Source: an uncultured Saprospiraceae bacterium (GTDB taxonomy: Bacteria; Bacteroidota; Bacteroidia; Chitinophagales; Saprospiraceae). From it: DNA of 40,117 bases. The notes under the pieces are model-generated. The model was not told the DNA's origin and made no database searches. It was given only the letters and a program-made list of their open reading frames with translations. The stretch is taken from positions 1-40,117 of the forward strand of contig CALLFA010000193.1 of NCBI GenBank assembly GCA_937997635.1, read 5' to 3'. The translations under genes were made by a program, and so were the position numbers. Below are positions 16,637-25,984 of this stretch, in pieces; the first letter of the stretch is position 1; every line of letters starts with the position of its first letter.

Positions 16637-17843
16637 GGTGTCTAAATTCAAGAGTATTTGTCAAATCACCAGATTGTACTTCTATGGTATAAGATTGATC
16701 TTGTTGCAGACTGTCTGTATTGGTCAATACTGCTTGTAAGTCATGACTGACATGTCCATCTTGACTTTCTAAATGTATCCAATCAGTCATCGGTCCACTA
16801 TCTGTACTCAAGCGAAGTTTTATTGGAAATCCATCAGGAATATATTGCCCTAAATAGCTTGTCATAGGACCTATGTTTACTATTTTTTCCGCATTTATTG
16901 TTATGGGTAATTGCTGAAGTGCTGAATCAAAATTATGTGTGATTTGATTGCTTTTAGCACTATCACTTATCTGTGCAGATAACATCCAAACATCGGATTT
17001 AGTTGGGTGAAGTATTTGGCATTTTGCTTTTCCATCAATGGTATAGGCATCAACGTACGAGTAGCTTTTTTTACCAGAAATTGAAAATCGAACCAGACTT
17101 CCATTAGCAATAATATTCCCAAATTCATCTTTTATCTCATTCGTTGAAAGTGAAACCAAACTATTCCCATCAGCTTTATCATGCTCCCGTGTGCTAAACA
17201 TTTTAAATGGCAGTGCTTTGGCTGGTCCAACTTCTACATTGTATTCTTTTGTGGTGCTCATTGAATCACCTTGAAAGGTCATGGCTTTATTCCCAATATG
17301 CTCGCCACTACTACCATACTTGTATACAAGTCCATTTTTAATCTGTAATTGTGTCAAATCAGACGAACCCTTATAATTACTTTTAAGTATAATCGGCACA
17401 TCATTAGGACACAAATTTCCAAAAATATCTTTTGCCATCGCTACCGCCATATAACTCTGTTGTTGTCCAGCAATTACAGTTGTTGGCCCAATATAAGATT
17501 CGATGGAAGCCACTTTGTCCAGGGGTAATATATTGATTGACCCACAATGATTATCTAGACACCAATCTAACGCTCCACTTATTTTGCAATAGAGAGGAGG
17601 CACTTCAAAGTAGTAATCGGAATTTTCTTTTTCCGCACTGATTAAAGTAGAACCGATGGCATTTGATATTCGAAGATTTGGAATGATTCCGTTCGATGCG
17701 GCTTTTATGATGATTTCTTGGCCTGCTTTGACTTCACTTGGAGCACTGATGTCATCTACAGAAGCATAAACCAATTGTCGCTCATGACAACTTTGAAGCG
17801 ACATTAAAATCGTAAATAATGATATGACAATTATGTATTTCAT
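16629..17843 (-). CDS. Large lipoprotein with Ig-like (invasin/Big-type) domains
   Basis: This 404-residue exported lipoprotein has a signal peptide ending in the lipobox LQSC, with C19 as the lipidated residue. The rest looks like consecutive beta-sandwich modules. Segments such as AKDIFGNLCPNDVPIILKS and TNEIKDEFGNIIANGSLVRF carry the 'D-x-x-G-N' pattern of bacterial Ig-like (Big1) domains. No catalytic motif is seen. It overlaps the upstream membrane-protein gene by one base and the hydrolase gene by a few bases, so the three are co-expressed. A structural or scaffold role in polysaccharide handling is inferred from context only. Confidence 0.75.
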   Translation of the reverse strand: MKYIIVISLFTILMSLQSCHERQLVYASVDDISAPSEVKAGQEIIIKAASNGIIPNLRISNAIGSTLISAEKENSDYYFEVPPLYCKISGALDWCLDNHCGSINILPLDKVASIESYIGPTTVIAGQQQSYMAVAMAKDIFGNLCPNDVPIILKSNYKGSSDLTQLQIKNGLVYKYGSSGEHIGNKAMTFQGDSMSTTKEYNVEVGPAKALPFKMFSTREHDKADGNSLVSLSTNEIKDEFGNIIANGSLVRFSISGKKSYSYVDAYTIDGKAKCQILHPTKSDVWMLSAQISDSAKSNQITHNFDSALQQLPITINAEKIVNIGPMTSYLGQYIPDGFPIKLRLSTDSGPMTDWIHLESQDGHVSHDLQAVLTNTDSLQQDQSYTIEVQSGDLTNTLEFRHHE

Positions 17844-20800
17844 TATTTAGGATTTCCTATAAAATTATTGACGTCAATACTAAGTTTAAGATCTTCATTA
17901 AACGGAAATAAATGTTTATCAGTTGCGTATATGCTTTTTCTTCCATTACTTTTTCCATTACAATATGAAAATTCAGTTCCAGAATAAATCACTTCGATGT
18001 GGTTATAATCAATTGGGTTATATGTAAATCCAATTTTTCTTTGTTGTCTGATATTGGATTGAATAAATGAATGATCCAGCCACATTAACTGATTCTCAAC
18101 ATTATAATACCCTACCAAAAGCTGAGGTATTGTTACTTCTTGAGTGCCATTATTATATAAAGAACCGATGAGTTGATCATCTTCAGATATGAGTTCTGTC
18201 AATACAATGTCTTGATAGGGAATGACATCGGTTGTGTTGGACGTGATATGAAGTTCAAAATGATGGGGCTCGTCAGACAAAGCAGCTGGTATTTTCAAGT
18301 TAGGATCAAAGGTTTCAGATTTTTTAGATGCGACATCTAGCCATGCTGTATCTTCGAATTCCAATCTAAATGGCGTACTTTCTTTTGGCAACAAGACATG
18401 CTTTTGAATATACATTGTACTGTACGTGGCGATCCTTTTATTATTCTTGGTGAATAATGATGCTGTAATAGCAACATCCGCAGGCAAATTATCGAGATTT
18501 TGTATTTCTCCTATGATAGAAAATTGACCATCATGTTTGATCAAAGAGGCTTCGATGGTTTCTATAATTGGTTGTATGATAATATCTTCTCGATACGTTT
18601 TCCCAGAACTTATTCGCCGTCTACCATGGATATGATATTGTAGTTCGGTTTGCGCTTGATAGAGTTGAGGGGGGATATCTTTATCTATTGGATCATGCAT
18701 GATGTACCATTTACCCCCAATTCGTCGAAGTGTGTGTGTATATGTTTGATCTACAACTTCAAGCGGCGTTATATATTGGCAATCAACACTTACTTGTGCA
18801 TGCGTGTTGGAAACCTCAAGTTTGTTTATACTGATATTATTGAGTTTTGCATAAGAATTAATGACGCCATCAGAAACAGATATTGCCATCATATAGTCAG
18901 CTTTTTCTGGTGCGGACGATTTATCTAAAAGAGCGTATGCTGTATCAAACTCTTTAAAATCCAATGCATTATAATAGGCCTTTAATACTTTTTCAGGAGA
19001 GCTATGTGGTCGCTTTTCATATACAAATAGTAGAAAGGATGATAAGATCATAAACCCAAGTAAATATGACCAAATATGAAGCAAGTTCATACTTAATATT
19101 GAAGGACTGCTGGAATGCCAATTTCTATGTGCTTGTTGATTAAACGTATAGTTACTCCAACTGCGATTTATAATTACTGGCAACAGTATCAAAATAAATA
19201 GGCCAAACAACATAACGCCGACTGGTACAATTCCCCAATGCAACATTTGCCATTTGCTAATACGATCTTTTTTTAAAACTACTGGAAGAGGAGGTACATA
19301 AAGACGTTCCCATACATTGATGCCATTTTCCAATTGTGTGAGTCGTTTCCAACCGGCAAAGTATAATATCGGGTCATAAAATTTGTCATTAGAAAAAATA
19401 TATCTCAAATTATATTTATCAGGAACAGTCAAAAACTGCTGCAGAGACCCCAGCCCCTCAACACCTAAAAATTTTGAATTTTCTAATCGTTCAACAGCCC
19501 GAGTAGTCAGTTCAGGCAGTCTCCGAGCACTATGATAATTACCATCTACAGAAAGTGCATTTGTTTGTGTGGATAGCCAAGCCATTTGGTCACCGAATCC
19601 TAGTGTAAGATATCTCCATCTGTCGTGGTCATCTTGATTTAAAAAATTGACTATTGGCTGCATTTGTATAGTTGCTGGCTGTGATGGCCTAAACTTAAAG
19701 AGGCTTAATGTCAGTATGAGCAATAGACAAACGAAACCACCATATTGACTAGCAACACCGTAATAATAAGCTTTACCAAATTTTGTAATTAAATAAGTTC
19801 TGAAATCGCCTTCAATAAATCTATGAATAAACTCTCCAATAAGAGGTAGTACAAGAATAGATGCCCAAAGGGTAAATCGATCTAGTGTAAGAATGTTAAA
19901 TGCAGTATCACCTAACAGCATTCTTGGTATCGGTGTAGTTCCTCCTGTGCCTAAGACAAATAGTATCGTTAAAGAGATGCCAAAAAATAAATATCGCTTT
20001 GAAAAGTATCTGTAAAAACAATACGGCAGTAAAAATAACAACACACCATAAGGGACAGCAAAGAAAATAAACCCTGAAGACAGAACGTCTATGAAACTAT
20101 CACGAGAGCCATGTGGAATTGGGACTTGTGTAATCGGATTATTTTTGGAATTTATCCAATAGGGAAGAATGACAAAAATAATGAGAAATAAAGAGCAAAA
20201 ACCAAATGAGATGATTCGCCAGAATAGATTTAAAAAAGAACTCAAGAACTGTTTAAACCGAACTCTATTATGTATACCAACACGCATTTTCGCATCATCT
20301 AGAATTGCCATTCCGATTACAGGAAAAATAAAAAAGACCATTCCAAAAATAGGTGTCACATGATGTGAAGCCACAGTGACAGAAATTAAAGAAAGGCTTT
20401 TAATGAAATCTAGCTTGTGACTTGTCCTAAGCCAGCCATAAATATATGGTAGTGCATGAAGTAGAAGAGAAATACCTATAATACTGGGCAGCTGACCAAA
20501 CACATGTAGTGTCTCTGCAAACGAACTTGAAACAGCAGCAAATAGTGAAGCATATCCCGCCACTGACTTATCACCTGTTAGCAATAATGAAAATCTGTAT
20601 ACTCCCGTGATAAATAACAGTATACTGATTGTCGCCATGGCATATAGGCCAAACTTTAAACCGCCTATTCCAGATAAAAGAGCAATGCATTGATGGACCA
20701 ATGGAGGATAACCCATCACAGAAAAGCCAGTATACCATTTTGGATTCCATGGCTCAAACCAACTTGATGCATAATGATCAGCAAAGAAGAGATGAATTAA

Positions 20801-20920
20801 TGCATCATATGTTTTTTCCAAAGTGAAAAACATCGAAGTGCCATGAACAAGCAAACCAATAAGTACAGCCACTAATAGATAGCGATTCACCTTATCTAAT
20901 GATGTATTGTTTGTATTCAT
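17843..20920 (-). CDS. Large multi-domain membrane protein, GT-C-like (PTPS-related family) with NTF2-like domain
   Basis: This 1025-residue protein starts with a polytopic region (about residues 12-430, roughly ten helices). It contains the segment NPKWYTGFSVMGYPPLVHQ near residue 58, typical of the '6-pyruvoyl-tetrahydropterin synthase-related' membrane family, which has a GT-C glycosyltransferase-like layout. Two more helices lie around 545-570 and 605-635. An NTF2-like domain (about 643-745, SSPEKVLKAYYNALDF onward) follows, then beta-rich segments to the C-terminus. It heads a three-gene minus operon with the lipoprotein and hydrolase. A role in adding sugars on the periplasmic side is plausible but unproven. 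Confidence 0.75.
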   Translation of the reverse strand: MNTNNTSLDKVNRYLLVAVLIGLLVHGTSMFFTLEKTYDALIHLFFADHYASSWFEPWNPKWYTGFSVMGYPPLVHQCIALLSGIGGLKFGLYAMATISILLFITGVYRFSLLLTGDKSVAGYASLFAAVSSSFAETLHVFGQLPSIIGISLLLHALPYIYGWLRTSHKLDFIKSLSLISVTVASHHVTPIFGMVFFIFPVIGMAILDDAKMRVGIHNRVRFKQFLSSFLNLFWRIISFGFCSLFLIIFVILPYWINSKNNPITQVPIPHGSRDSFIDVLSSGFIFFAVPYGVLLFLLPYCFYRYFSKRYLFFGISLTILFVLGTGGTTPIPRMLLGDTAFNILTLDRFTLWASILVLPLIGEFIHRFIEGDFRTYLITKFGKAYYYGVASQYGGFVCLLLILTLSLFKFRPSQPATIQMQPIVNFLNQDDHDRWRYLTLGFGDQMAWLSTQTNALSVDGNYHSARRLPELTTRAVERLENSKFLGVEGLGSLQQFLTVPDKYNLRYIFSNDKFYDPILYFAGWKRLTQLENGINVWERLYVPPLPVVLKKDRISKWQMLHWGIVPVGVMLFGLFILILLPVIINRSWSNYTFNQQAHRNWHSSSPSILSMNLLHIWSYLLGFMILSSFLLFVYEKRPHSSPEKVLKAYYNALDFKEFDTAYALLDKSSAPEKADYMMAISVSDGVINSYAKLNNISINKLEVSNTHAQVSVDCQYITPLEVVDQTYTHTLRRIGGKWYIMHDPIDKDIPPQLYQAQTELQYHIHGRRRISSGKTYREDIIIQPIIETIEASLIKHDGQFSIIGEIQNLDNLPADVAITASLFTKNNKRIATYSTMYIQKHVLLPKESTPFRLEFEDTAWLDVASKKSETFDPNLKIPAALSDEPHHFELHITSNTTDVIPYQDIVLTELISEDDQLIGSLYNNGTQEVTIPQLLVGYYNVENQLMWLDHSFIQSNIRQQRKIGFTYNPIDYNHIEVIYSGTEFSYCNGKSNGRKSIYATDKHLFPFNEDLKLSIDVNNFIGNPK

Positions 20921-21298
20921 TAAACGGATTAACTCCTTCAGTAATTTGCACAGATAAGAAAGTGGTTATAGACTATTTAGCATATAGAAACCTTCTTCTC
21001 AAATATTCTTCTCGAACTATTTCCCAGAGGTAAAATAGCATCTGTATCATACAAAGGTGGCTAATTTCATTCCATAAAATGGACAATCGGACATAGAATA
21101 CTAACAAATATCGGTGAATGGTGAATAAGCTTCGGTGAATGGTAAATCATTCAGTCAAAATCAGCTTCGCCTAAGTTATTTTGATATCCACCGAACATAT
21201 ATTGCATGCCAACGAATTAGCCAAAAGCAGGCCTTAAGTGAGCATAGTTTTGAACTGTCAATTAACTAAAAAATACTTCAAAACTAAAATCTAAGGTT
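20921..21298. other. Divergent intergenic region of the polysaccharide cluster
   Basis: This 378-base region lies between the 17843-20920 gene (leftward) and the GT2 gene (rightward). It contains the direct repeat described at 21111-21147. I found no convincing TTG/TAnnTTTG promoter pair for either gene and no further coding sequence. Confidence 0.5.
21111..21147 (-). promoter_or_regulatory. Direct repeat with 21-bp period, candidate LytTR binding site
   Basis: TCGGTGAATGGTGAAT (21111-21126) recurs as TCGGTGAATGGTAAAT (21132-21147), 15 of 16 bases identical and exactly 21 bp apart. On the minus strand the core reads ACCATTCACCGA twice. This resembles LytTR-type half-sites (for example ACCGTTCAT) and their usual spacing of two helical turns. 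It lies 190 bases upstream of the large membrane-protein gene and 151 bases upstream of the GT2 gene, so it could serve either. The LytTR regulator of the H-NOX system about 11 kb away is the obvious candidate protein. Confidence 0.5.
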
Positions 21299-22048
21299 AT
21301 GTCTAATACAACAACAGGAATTATTATCCCATGCTACAATGAAGAAAATAGATTGAATACTCAAGCGTTTATTGACTTCATCAAATCACATCAAAATTAC
21401 ATATTATGCTTTGTCAATGATGGCAGTAGTGATGATACATTGAAGGTTTTAAATACCATTAAAGTAGAACTTCCAGAAAGAGTCAACATTATCAATATGG
21501 AAGAGAATGTCGGCAAAGCAGAAGCTGTAAGAGCTGGAGCATTAAGCTTGAAGAAGTCTACAGAGATCGATTTTATTGGATTTATAGATGCAGATCTGTC
21601 TACAGACTTTAATGATTTCAAAGCGCTAGTAAAGACACTCGAAACGGATGAAAATCTAGACATGGTTTATGGGTCAAGAAATACAGAAGACGCTCAGAAC
21701 GTTGATAGAAATTTCTTTCGGAATATATTTTCGAAGATCATCAAAACATTCATTTACTTGATTCTAAGATTACCTATTGAAGACACGCAATGTGGAGCTA
21801 AAGTGTTTAGAACAAACATCATAGACATCGCATTTATGCAACCGTTTTTAACAAGATGGCTTTTTGATATTGAGATATTCATCAGATTAAAACGACACTA
21901 TAGCCCAGAGAACATTATGAATTATATACATGAACAACCGTTAAAAAGATGGGTGCATGTGGAGGACTCAAAACTTGGTTTGAAAGACGCTATTCAGATT
22001 CCATATAATTTAATAGCTGTTTGGTTTAGTTATAAATTTGCTGCTTAA
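21299..22048 (+). CDS. Glycosyltransferase family 2 (DPM1-like)
   Basis: This 249-residue GT-A glycosyltransferase is of the dolichyl/polyprenyl-phosphate sugar synthase type. It shows IIPCYNEENRL at the N-terminus, FVNDGSSDDTL, the metal-binding DADLS motif around residues 100-104, and the acceptor-side segment LPIEDTQCGAKVF. No transmembrane tail is present, so it is likely a peripheral cytoplasmic enzyme. It is divergent from the large GT-C-like protein. A polyprenyl-phosphate sugar made here could be the donor for that protein, a common pairing, but the link is inferred. Confidence 0.9.
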   Translation: MSNTTTGIIIPCYNEENRLNTQAFIDFIKSHQNYILCFVNDGSSDDTLKVLNTIKVELPERVNIINMEENVGKAEAVRAGALSLKKSTEIDFIGFIDADLSTDFNDFKALVKTLETDENLDMVYGSRNTEDAQNVDRNFFRNIFSKIIKTFIYLILRLPIEDTQCGAKVFRTNIIDIAFMQPFLTRWLFDIEIFIRLKRHYSPENIMNYIHEQPLKRWVHVEDSKLGLKDAIQIPYNLIAVWFSYKFAA

Positions 22049-22080
22049 TGCTATCGGAATATCAGCAATAGTATCTTCCA

Positions 22081-22117
22081 AAGGGTCATGATAAGTCATG
22101 ACCCTTCAGGTCTTTTA
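22081..22117 (+). terminator. Terminator-like hairpin after GT2
   Basis: An 11-pair perfect stem, AAGGGTCATGA / TCATGACCCTT, with a TAAG loop (22081-22106), is followed by CAGGTCTTTT. It lies 32 bases after the GT2 stop. The T-run is short and offset, so termination strength is uncertain. Confidence 0.6.
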
Positions 22118-22344
22118 GGCAAATTCATTTGTAAGAGCTATCTCTGCTAATCACCAAAAACGGGTTAAGCACATAATGGGGTAAATCAGATTCATATTAT
22201 TTTTAGATTGCGTCATAGGTAGATAGATTATTTTCTAAAATGGATTAGCAGAACTAAATAATCCAATTTGTAATGCTATATTAGCAGAGACAATATTTTA
22301 CTAGACAAACTTTACATTCACATTAAACGACAAAACAACCTTAC

Positions 22345-23898
22345 ATGCTTGTTAAAACATACGCAGGTGCCATACAGGGCATCGACGCACAACGAATTAC
22401 TGTAGAAGTAAATGCTGGTGGTACAGTTACAAAAGGTAATTTTTATCACTTAGTCGGTCTGCCAGACAGTGCCATAAAAGAAGGCTTCGAACGAATAGAA
22501 GCAGCAATTAAAAATATTGGCTATTACATGCCACGCTTGAAAATGGTCGTCAATTTGGCTCCAGCCGATATCCGTAAAGAAGGATCAGCCTACGATTTAC
22601 CAATTGCCTTGGGGGTGTTGGCTGCAACTAAGCAGATCAGCGCAGCACAATTAGATCAATACATGATTATGGGCGAACTAGCCTTAGATGGATCTGTCAG
22701 ACCTGTGAGAGGTGCATTGTCTTTGGCCGTAGAAGCCAGAGACCGTAAATGCAAAGGCATCATTCTACCTAAACAAAACGCCAATGAAGCTGCCATTGTA
22801 GAAAATTTCCCCGTTTACGGCATTTCTAATTTGACGGAGGCCATCAATTTCCTTACGGGAAAAGAAGCTTTATCTCCGATAACTGTAAACACTAAAGAAA
22901 TCTTCAACCAACAACTACATCAATATGGGCTTGACTTTGCAGATGTCAAAGGTCAAGAGAACATCAAACGTGCATTGGAAATTACGGCCGCTGGTGGACA
23001 CAATGCCATTCTCATAGGACCTCCTGGTGCCGGTAAGACTATGTTGGCAAAACGAATCCCTGGGATATTGCCACCGATGTCATTGAATGAAGCTTTGGAA
23101 ACCACAAAAATTCATTCTGTATCAGGCTTATTGACTAAAGGTTCGGCATTGGTCACCATGCGCCCTTTTCGTTCGCCACACCATACCATAAGTAATGTGG
23201 CTTTGGTCGGTGGAGGCTCTAATCCCAACCCAGGAGAAATATCTCTTGCCAATAATGGTGTTTTGTTTTTAGATGAGCTACCAGAATTTCAACGAACAGT
23301 CCTAGAAGTATTGCGGCAGCCAATGGAAGAGCGAAAGGTGACTATTTCAAGAGCAAAAATAACGGTTGATTATCCTGCAAGTTTTATGTTGATCGCTTCC
23401 ATGAATCCTTGTCCATGCGGATTTTACAATCACCCAGATAAGGAGTGTGTCTGTGGTCCTGGCATTGTCAAGCGATATTTAAATAAGATATCCGGTCCGT
23501 TGCTAGATCGCATCGACTTGCATGTCGAAGTTACGCCTGTGTCTTATGAGGAATTAGCCAAAGTGGAACGAGAAAGTGAGACCAGTGCCATGATCAGAAA
23601 ACGTGTCATACGAGCCAGACAAATCCAAATTGAACGATTCAAAACGGTCTCAGGTGTGTTTTGCAATGCGCAAATGCCTAGTCGAATGGTCCGTGAAGTT
23701 TGTCAATTGGATAGTGCTTGTACTACCTTGCTTAAAACAGCGATGGAGAGACTCCAGCTTTCTGCAAGAGCCTATGATCGGATACTTAAAGTAGCAAGAA
23801 CCAATGCAGACTTATCTGTCTCAGAAAATATCTTGGCAGAACATTTGGCAGAGGCAATTCAGTATCGGAGTTTGGATAAAGAGAGTTGGGTGTCTTAA
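22345..23898 (+). CDS. comM: ComM/YifB family Mg-chelatase-like AAA+ ATPase
   Basis: This 517-residue ComM homologue belongs to the AAA+ helicase family that in Vibrio drives branch migration during natural transformation. The N-terminal ChlI/Lon-like region ([30 protein letters not shown]) is followed by Walker [14 protein letters not shown] near residue 225 and Walker [12 protein letters not shown] zinc-finger-like insertion, [20 protein letters not shown], is present. The length matches the family. It stands alone, with no competence genes adjacent. In Bacteroidota it is a widespread housekeeping gene, so it is not by itself evidence of competence. Confidence 0.95.
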   Translation: MLVKTYAGAIQGIDAQRITVEVNAGGTVTKGNFYHLVGLPDSAIKEGFERIEAAIKNIGYYMPRLKMVVNLAPADIRKEGSAYDLPIALGVLAATKQISAAQLDQYMIMGELALDGSVRPVRGALSLAVEARDRKCKGIILPKQNANEAAIVENFPVYGISNLTEAINFLTGKEALSPITVNTKEIFNQQLHQYGLDFADVKGQENIKRALEITAAGGHNAILIGPPGAGKTMLAKRIPGILPPMSLNEALETTKIHSVSGLLTKGSALVTMRPFRSPHHTISNVALVGGGSNPNPGEISLANNGVLFLDELPEFQRTVLEVLRQPMEERKVTISRAKITVDYPASFMLIASMNPCPCGFYNHPDKECVCGPGIVKRYLNKISGPLLDRIDLHVEVTPVSYEELAKVERESETSAMIRKRVIRARQIQIERFKTVSGVFCNAQMPSRMVREVCQLDSACTTLLKTAMERLQLSARAYDRILKVARTNADLSVSENILAEHLAEAIQYRSLDKESWVS

Positions 23899-23981
23899 AT
23901 ACATACTATAATAATTCTATGAATTTGCTTTTATGGGATTTTTATATAATATTCTTACGTTTATATACTTAAACAGAGATT

Positions 23982-24188
23982 ATGACAACTGTATTAAATA
24001 ATTCGATGTCGGCAAAAGAAATCCAAGAAAGGATTTTGCAAGCGACAAAAGAGCAGGAGAAGTATCAAAATGAAATGCTTAACAATCTCCGCACTAAACG
24101 CCAAAGAATTAAAAAGGCATTCGAAAAAGAACCTTTAAAGTTAGACAAGTCACCTTTAGAACTTCAGAGAGAGTGGCGTAATGAATAA
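23982..24188 (+). CDS. Putative antitoxin of a VapBC-like pair
   Basis: This 68-residue highly charged protein is mostly helical and has no clear DNA-binding motif. It is named antitoxin because it overlaps the PIN-domain gene by 8 bases and has the right size. Its C-terminal tail, PLKLDKSPLELQREWRNE, could be the part that wraps the toxin. The fold of the N-terminal half (a long helix with many Gln, Glu and Lys) is not a standard VapB fold that I recognise. Confidence 0.65.
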   Translation: MTTVLNNSMSAKEIQERILQATKEQEKYQNEMLNNLRTKRQRIKKAFEKEPLKLDKSPLELQREWRNE

Positions 24189-24567
24189 GGATATTACTGG
24201 CAGTAAAGTTGTATTGGACTCTAACGCAATCATCTATTATGTTAAAGGAGAAAATAGCCTTGAACACATCATCGAAAACAACCTACTATTCGCATCAATA
24301 ATAAGTGAGATTGAAGTCTTTGGGTATGAAATGTCAGCAAATCAAGTACAGTACTTTACGGAGCTATTTGAGGATATAACCTTACAACCGATTACAAATG
24401 ACATCAAACGGAAAGCAATATATTTTAAGCGTGTATATAATTTGAAGACAGCAGACAGCATTGTAGCAGCAACAGCATATAGTTTAAACCTTCCGTTAAT
24501 CTCAGCAGATAGAATCTATTCCAGAGTAGAAGAAATACAGTTTTTCCAAGTATCAGTAACAGATTAA
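24181..24567 (+). CDS. vapC: PIN-domain ribonuclease, VapC-like toxin
   Basis: This 128-residue PIN-domain protein is a probable RNA-cleaving toxin. The acidic active-site set is present: D13 in VVLDSNAIIYY, a Glu in ISEIEVFGYE (E43/E45), D92 in KTADSIVAATA and D110 in LISADRIYSRV. Size and motif order are typical of VapC. It overlaps the small upstream gene by 8 bases, the usual antitoxin-toxin arrangement. The cellular target, tRNA in most studied VapC proteins, cannot be inferred. Confidence 0.88.
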   Translation: MNKDITGSKVVLDSNAIIYYVKGENSLEHIIENNLLFASIISEIEVFGYEMSANQVQYFTELFEDITLQPITNDIKRKAIYFKRVYNLKTADSIVAATAYSLNLPLISADRIYSRVEEIQFFQVSVTD

Positions 24568-24814
24568 TATTTTTAAGCAATTACAAAGCGTTTATTTGTG
24601 CTTAGACATTTTGGACACATACACTGCTTGAACAAAAACACACCACTCTCAGACGATTTAATGACAATGAAATGCGGAATTTGAGAGGATTTATCCAATA
24701 GGTGACACAGTATCAAAAATTTGCGCCGCGCCGTCGCGAAAAATAAAATTTTGAAAAATTACATCAAAATTCAAAATATTATCTAAAAACGATACACACG
24801 TTGATGATCGTATT

Positions 24815-25876
24815 TTACAAATTAAAACTCCGACTACTCGTTTTCTCTTTTGTTGGAAAATCCGCAGGTACAGCTTGAGTGACTTCACCCGAACCTGCCC
24901 ACTCCGCACCTCTTAAAAATGTGGTGATGAATCCAACACATTCCATAGAATAATCCATATGACCTAAAGCCGAATGAAAAATCCTGCCTTTGCCATATTC
25001 TACTGCCATCAACATTGGTTCGTGCCTGCCTGTTCCTTTTACTTCTTTGTTCCAAGGTGGGCCATTACCGACGACATCAGAATATGCTGTGGCAAGCACT
25101 GTCATGTTTTCTGCAGGCCCTCTAAGGCGATCATACAACTCATCTTTGGTATGCAACCATTCCATTGGCAAGTTTTTCATAATGGGATGATCGCTAGCTC
25201 TCGTTGTTAGCACATATTCGTGTTCTGGACCATGTGATCCACAATCTCCTACACCTGTATCGTGGTGCAGCTTACCCTCTTTATCATAGTATACATAGGG
25301 ACCAGATTCTTGAGATCGACCACCCCAGCCGCCAAGGCCAATCATCTTATTGTAACCATCCCAGTTTCCCCAAGAATTATTAGCTGCATGAATCACGACT
25401 AATCCACCACCATTGTAGATGTATTGTTCGAATGATGTTTTCAGCTCTGGAGACCAATCTGACGCTTTCCATCCCATATTGGTGATGACCACATCATAAT
25501 CCGAAAATATTGGGTTGAAATCAGGATCTTTCACTGGTTCTTCGACTGGCTCAGATTCACCTATACCATCGATAGGATATTGTTTTAATAAATCAGTGAT
25601 GGGTTCGACACCTATCTCTTTATTGTAATGTGGACCCTGCCATGTATATTTTGTTCGATTCACATCAACGGTAAATAATCCCGTTTCCTCCATATACGAC
25701 TTCATCATTGCCGTTGTTTTTGGCCACACGCCATGGTTGTTTTCACCATCAATGATTAAGGCTTTTAATTGCTGCTTCTTCATTTGTTTTGATTGCACAA
25801 TATTAGGTGTTTGCACAGTCTTAGAATTACAAGAGATGAGTAGAATGATTGTCAATAAGAAGATGGAATGTTTCAT
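24815..25876 (-). CDS. ThuA-domain lipoprotein
   Basis: From the ATG at 25876 this is a 353-residue lipoprotein (signal KHSIFLLTIILLISC, lipidated Cys about residue 16). The mature part is a ThuA-like domain, with a glutamine-amidotransferase-like fold. Features are ALIIDGENNHGVWPKT, YDVVITNMGWKASDW, GGGLVVIHAANNSWG, and a C-terminal GKGRIFHSALGHMDYSME. ThuA-like proteins in Bacteroidota and Planctomycetes are linked to sugar utilisation, but the exact reaction is not established. An ATG at 25897 would add seven residues before the signal peptide. Confidence 0.85.
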   Translation of the reverse strand: MKHSIFLLTIILLISCNSKTVQTPNIVQSKQMKKQQLKALIIDGENNHGVWPKTTAMMKSYMEETGLFTVDVNRTKYTWQGPHYNKEIGVEPITDLLKQYPIDGIGESEPVEEPVKDPDFNPIFSDYDVVITNMGWKASDWSPELKTSFEQYIYNGGGLVVIHAANNSWGNWDGYNKMIGLGGWGGRSQESGPYVYYDKEGKLHHDTGVGDCGSHGPEHEYVLTTRASDHPIMKNLPMEWLHTKDELYDRLRGPAENMTVLATAYSDVVGNGPPWNKEVKGTGRHEPMLMAVEYGKGRIFHSALGHMDYSMECVGFITTFLRGAEWAGSGEVTQAVPADFPTKEKTSSRSFNL

Positions 25877-25984
25877 TTGATTAAGATACAAATTCAAATG
25901 AAAAACGTGAAGCTGAGAATCCTACTTTCCATTAAAAATTGGAATTCAAGAGAGAGCATTTTGTCCGTTTATCGAATTGACCAC

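Noticed and set aside
24700..24760. GC-rich patch GCGCCGCGCCGTCGCG as a functional RNA or terminator.
   Set aside because: It forms only a weak hairpin and lacks a clean T-run next to the stem. It may help end the ThuA transcript, but the evidence is thin.
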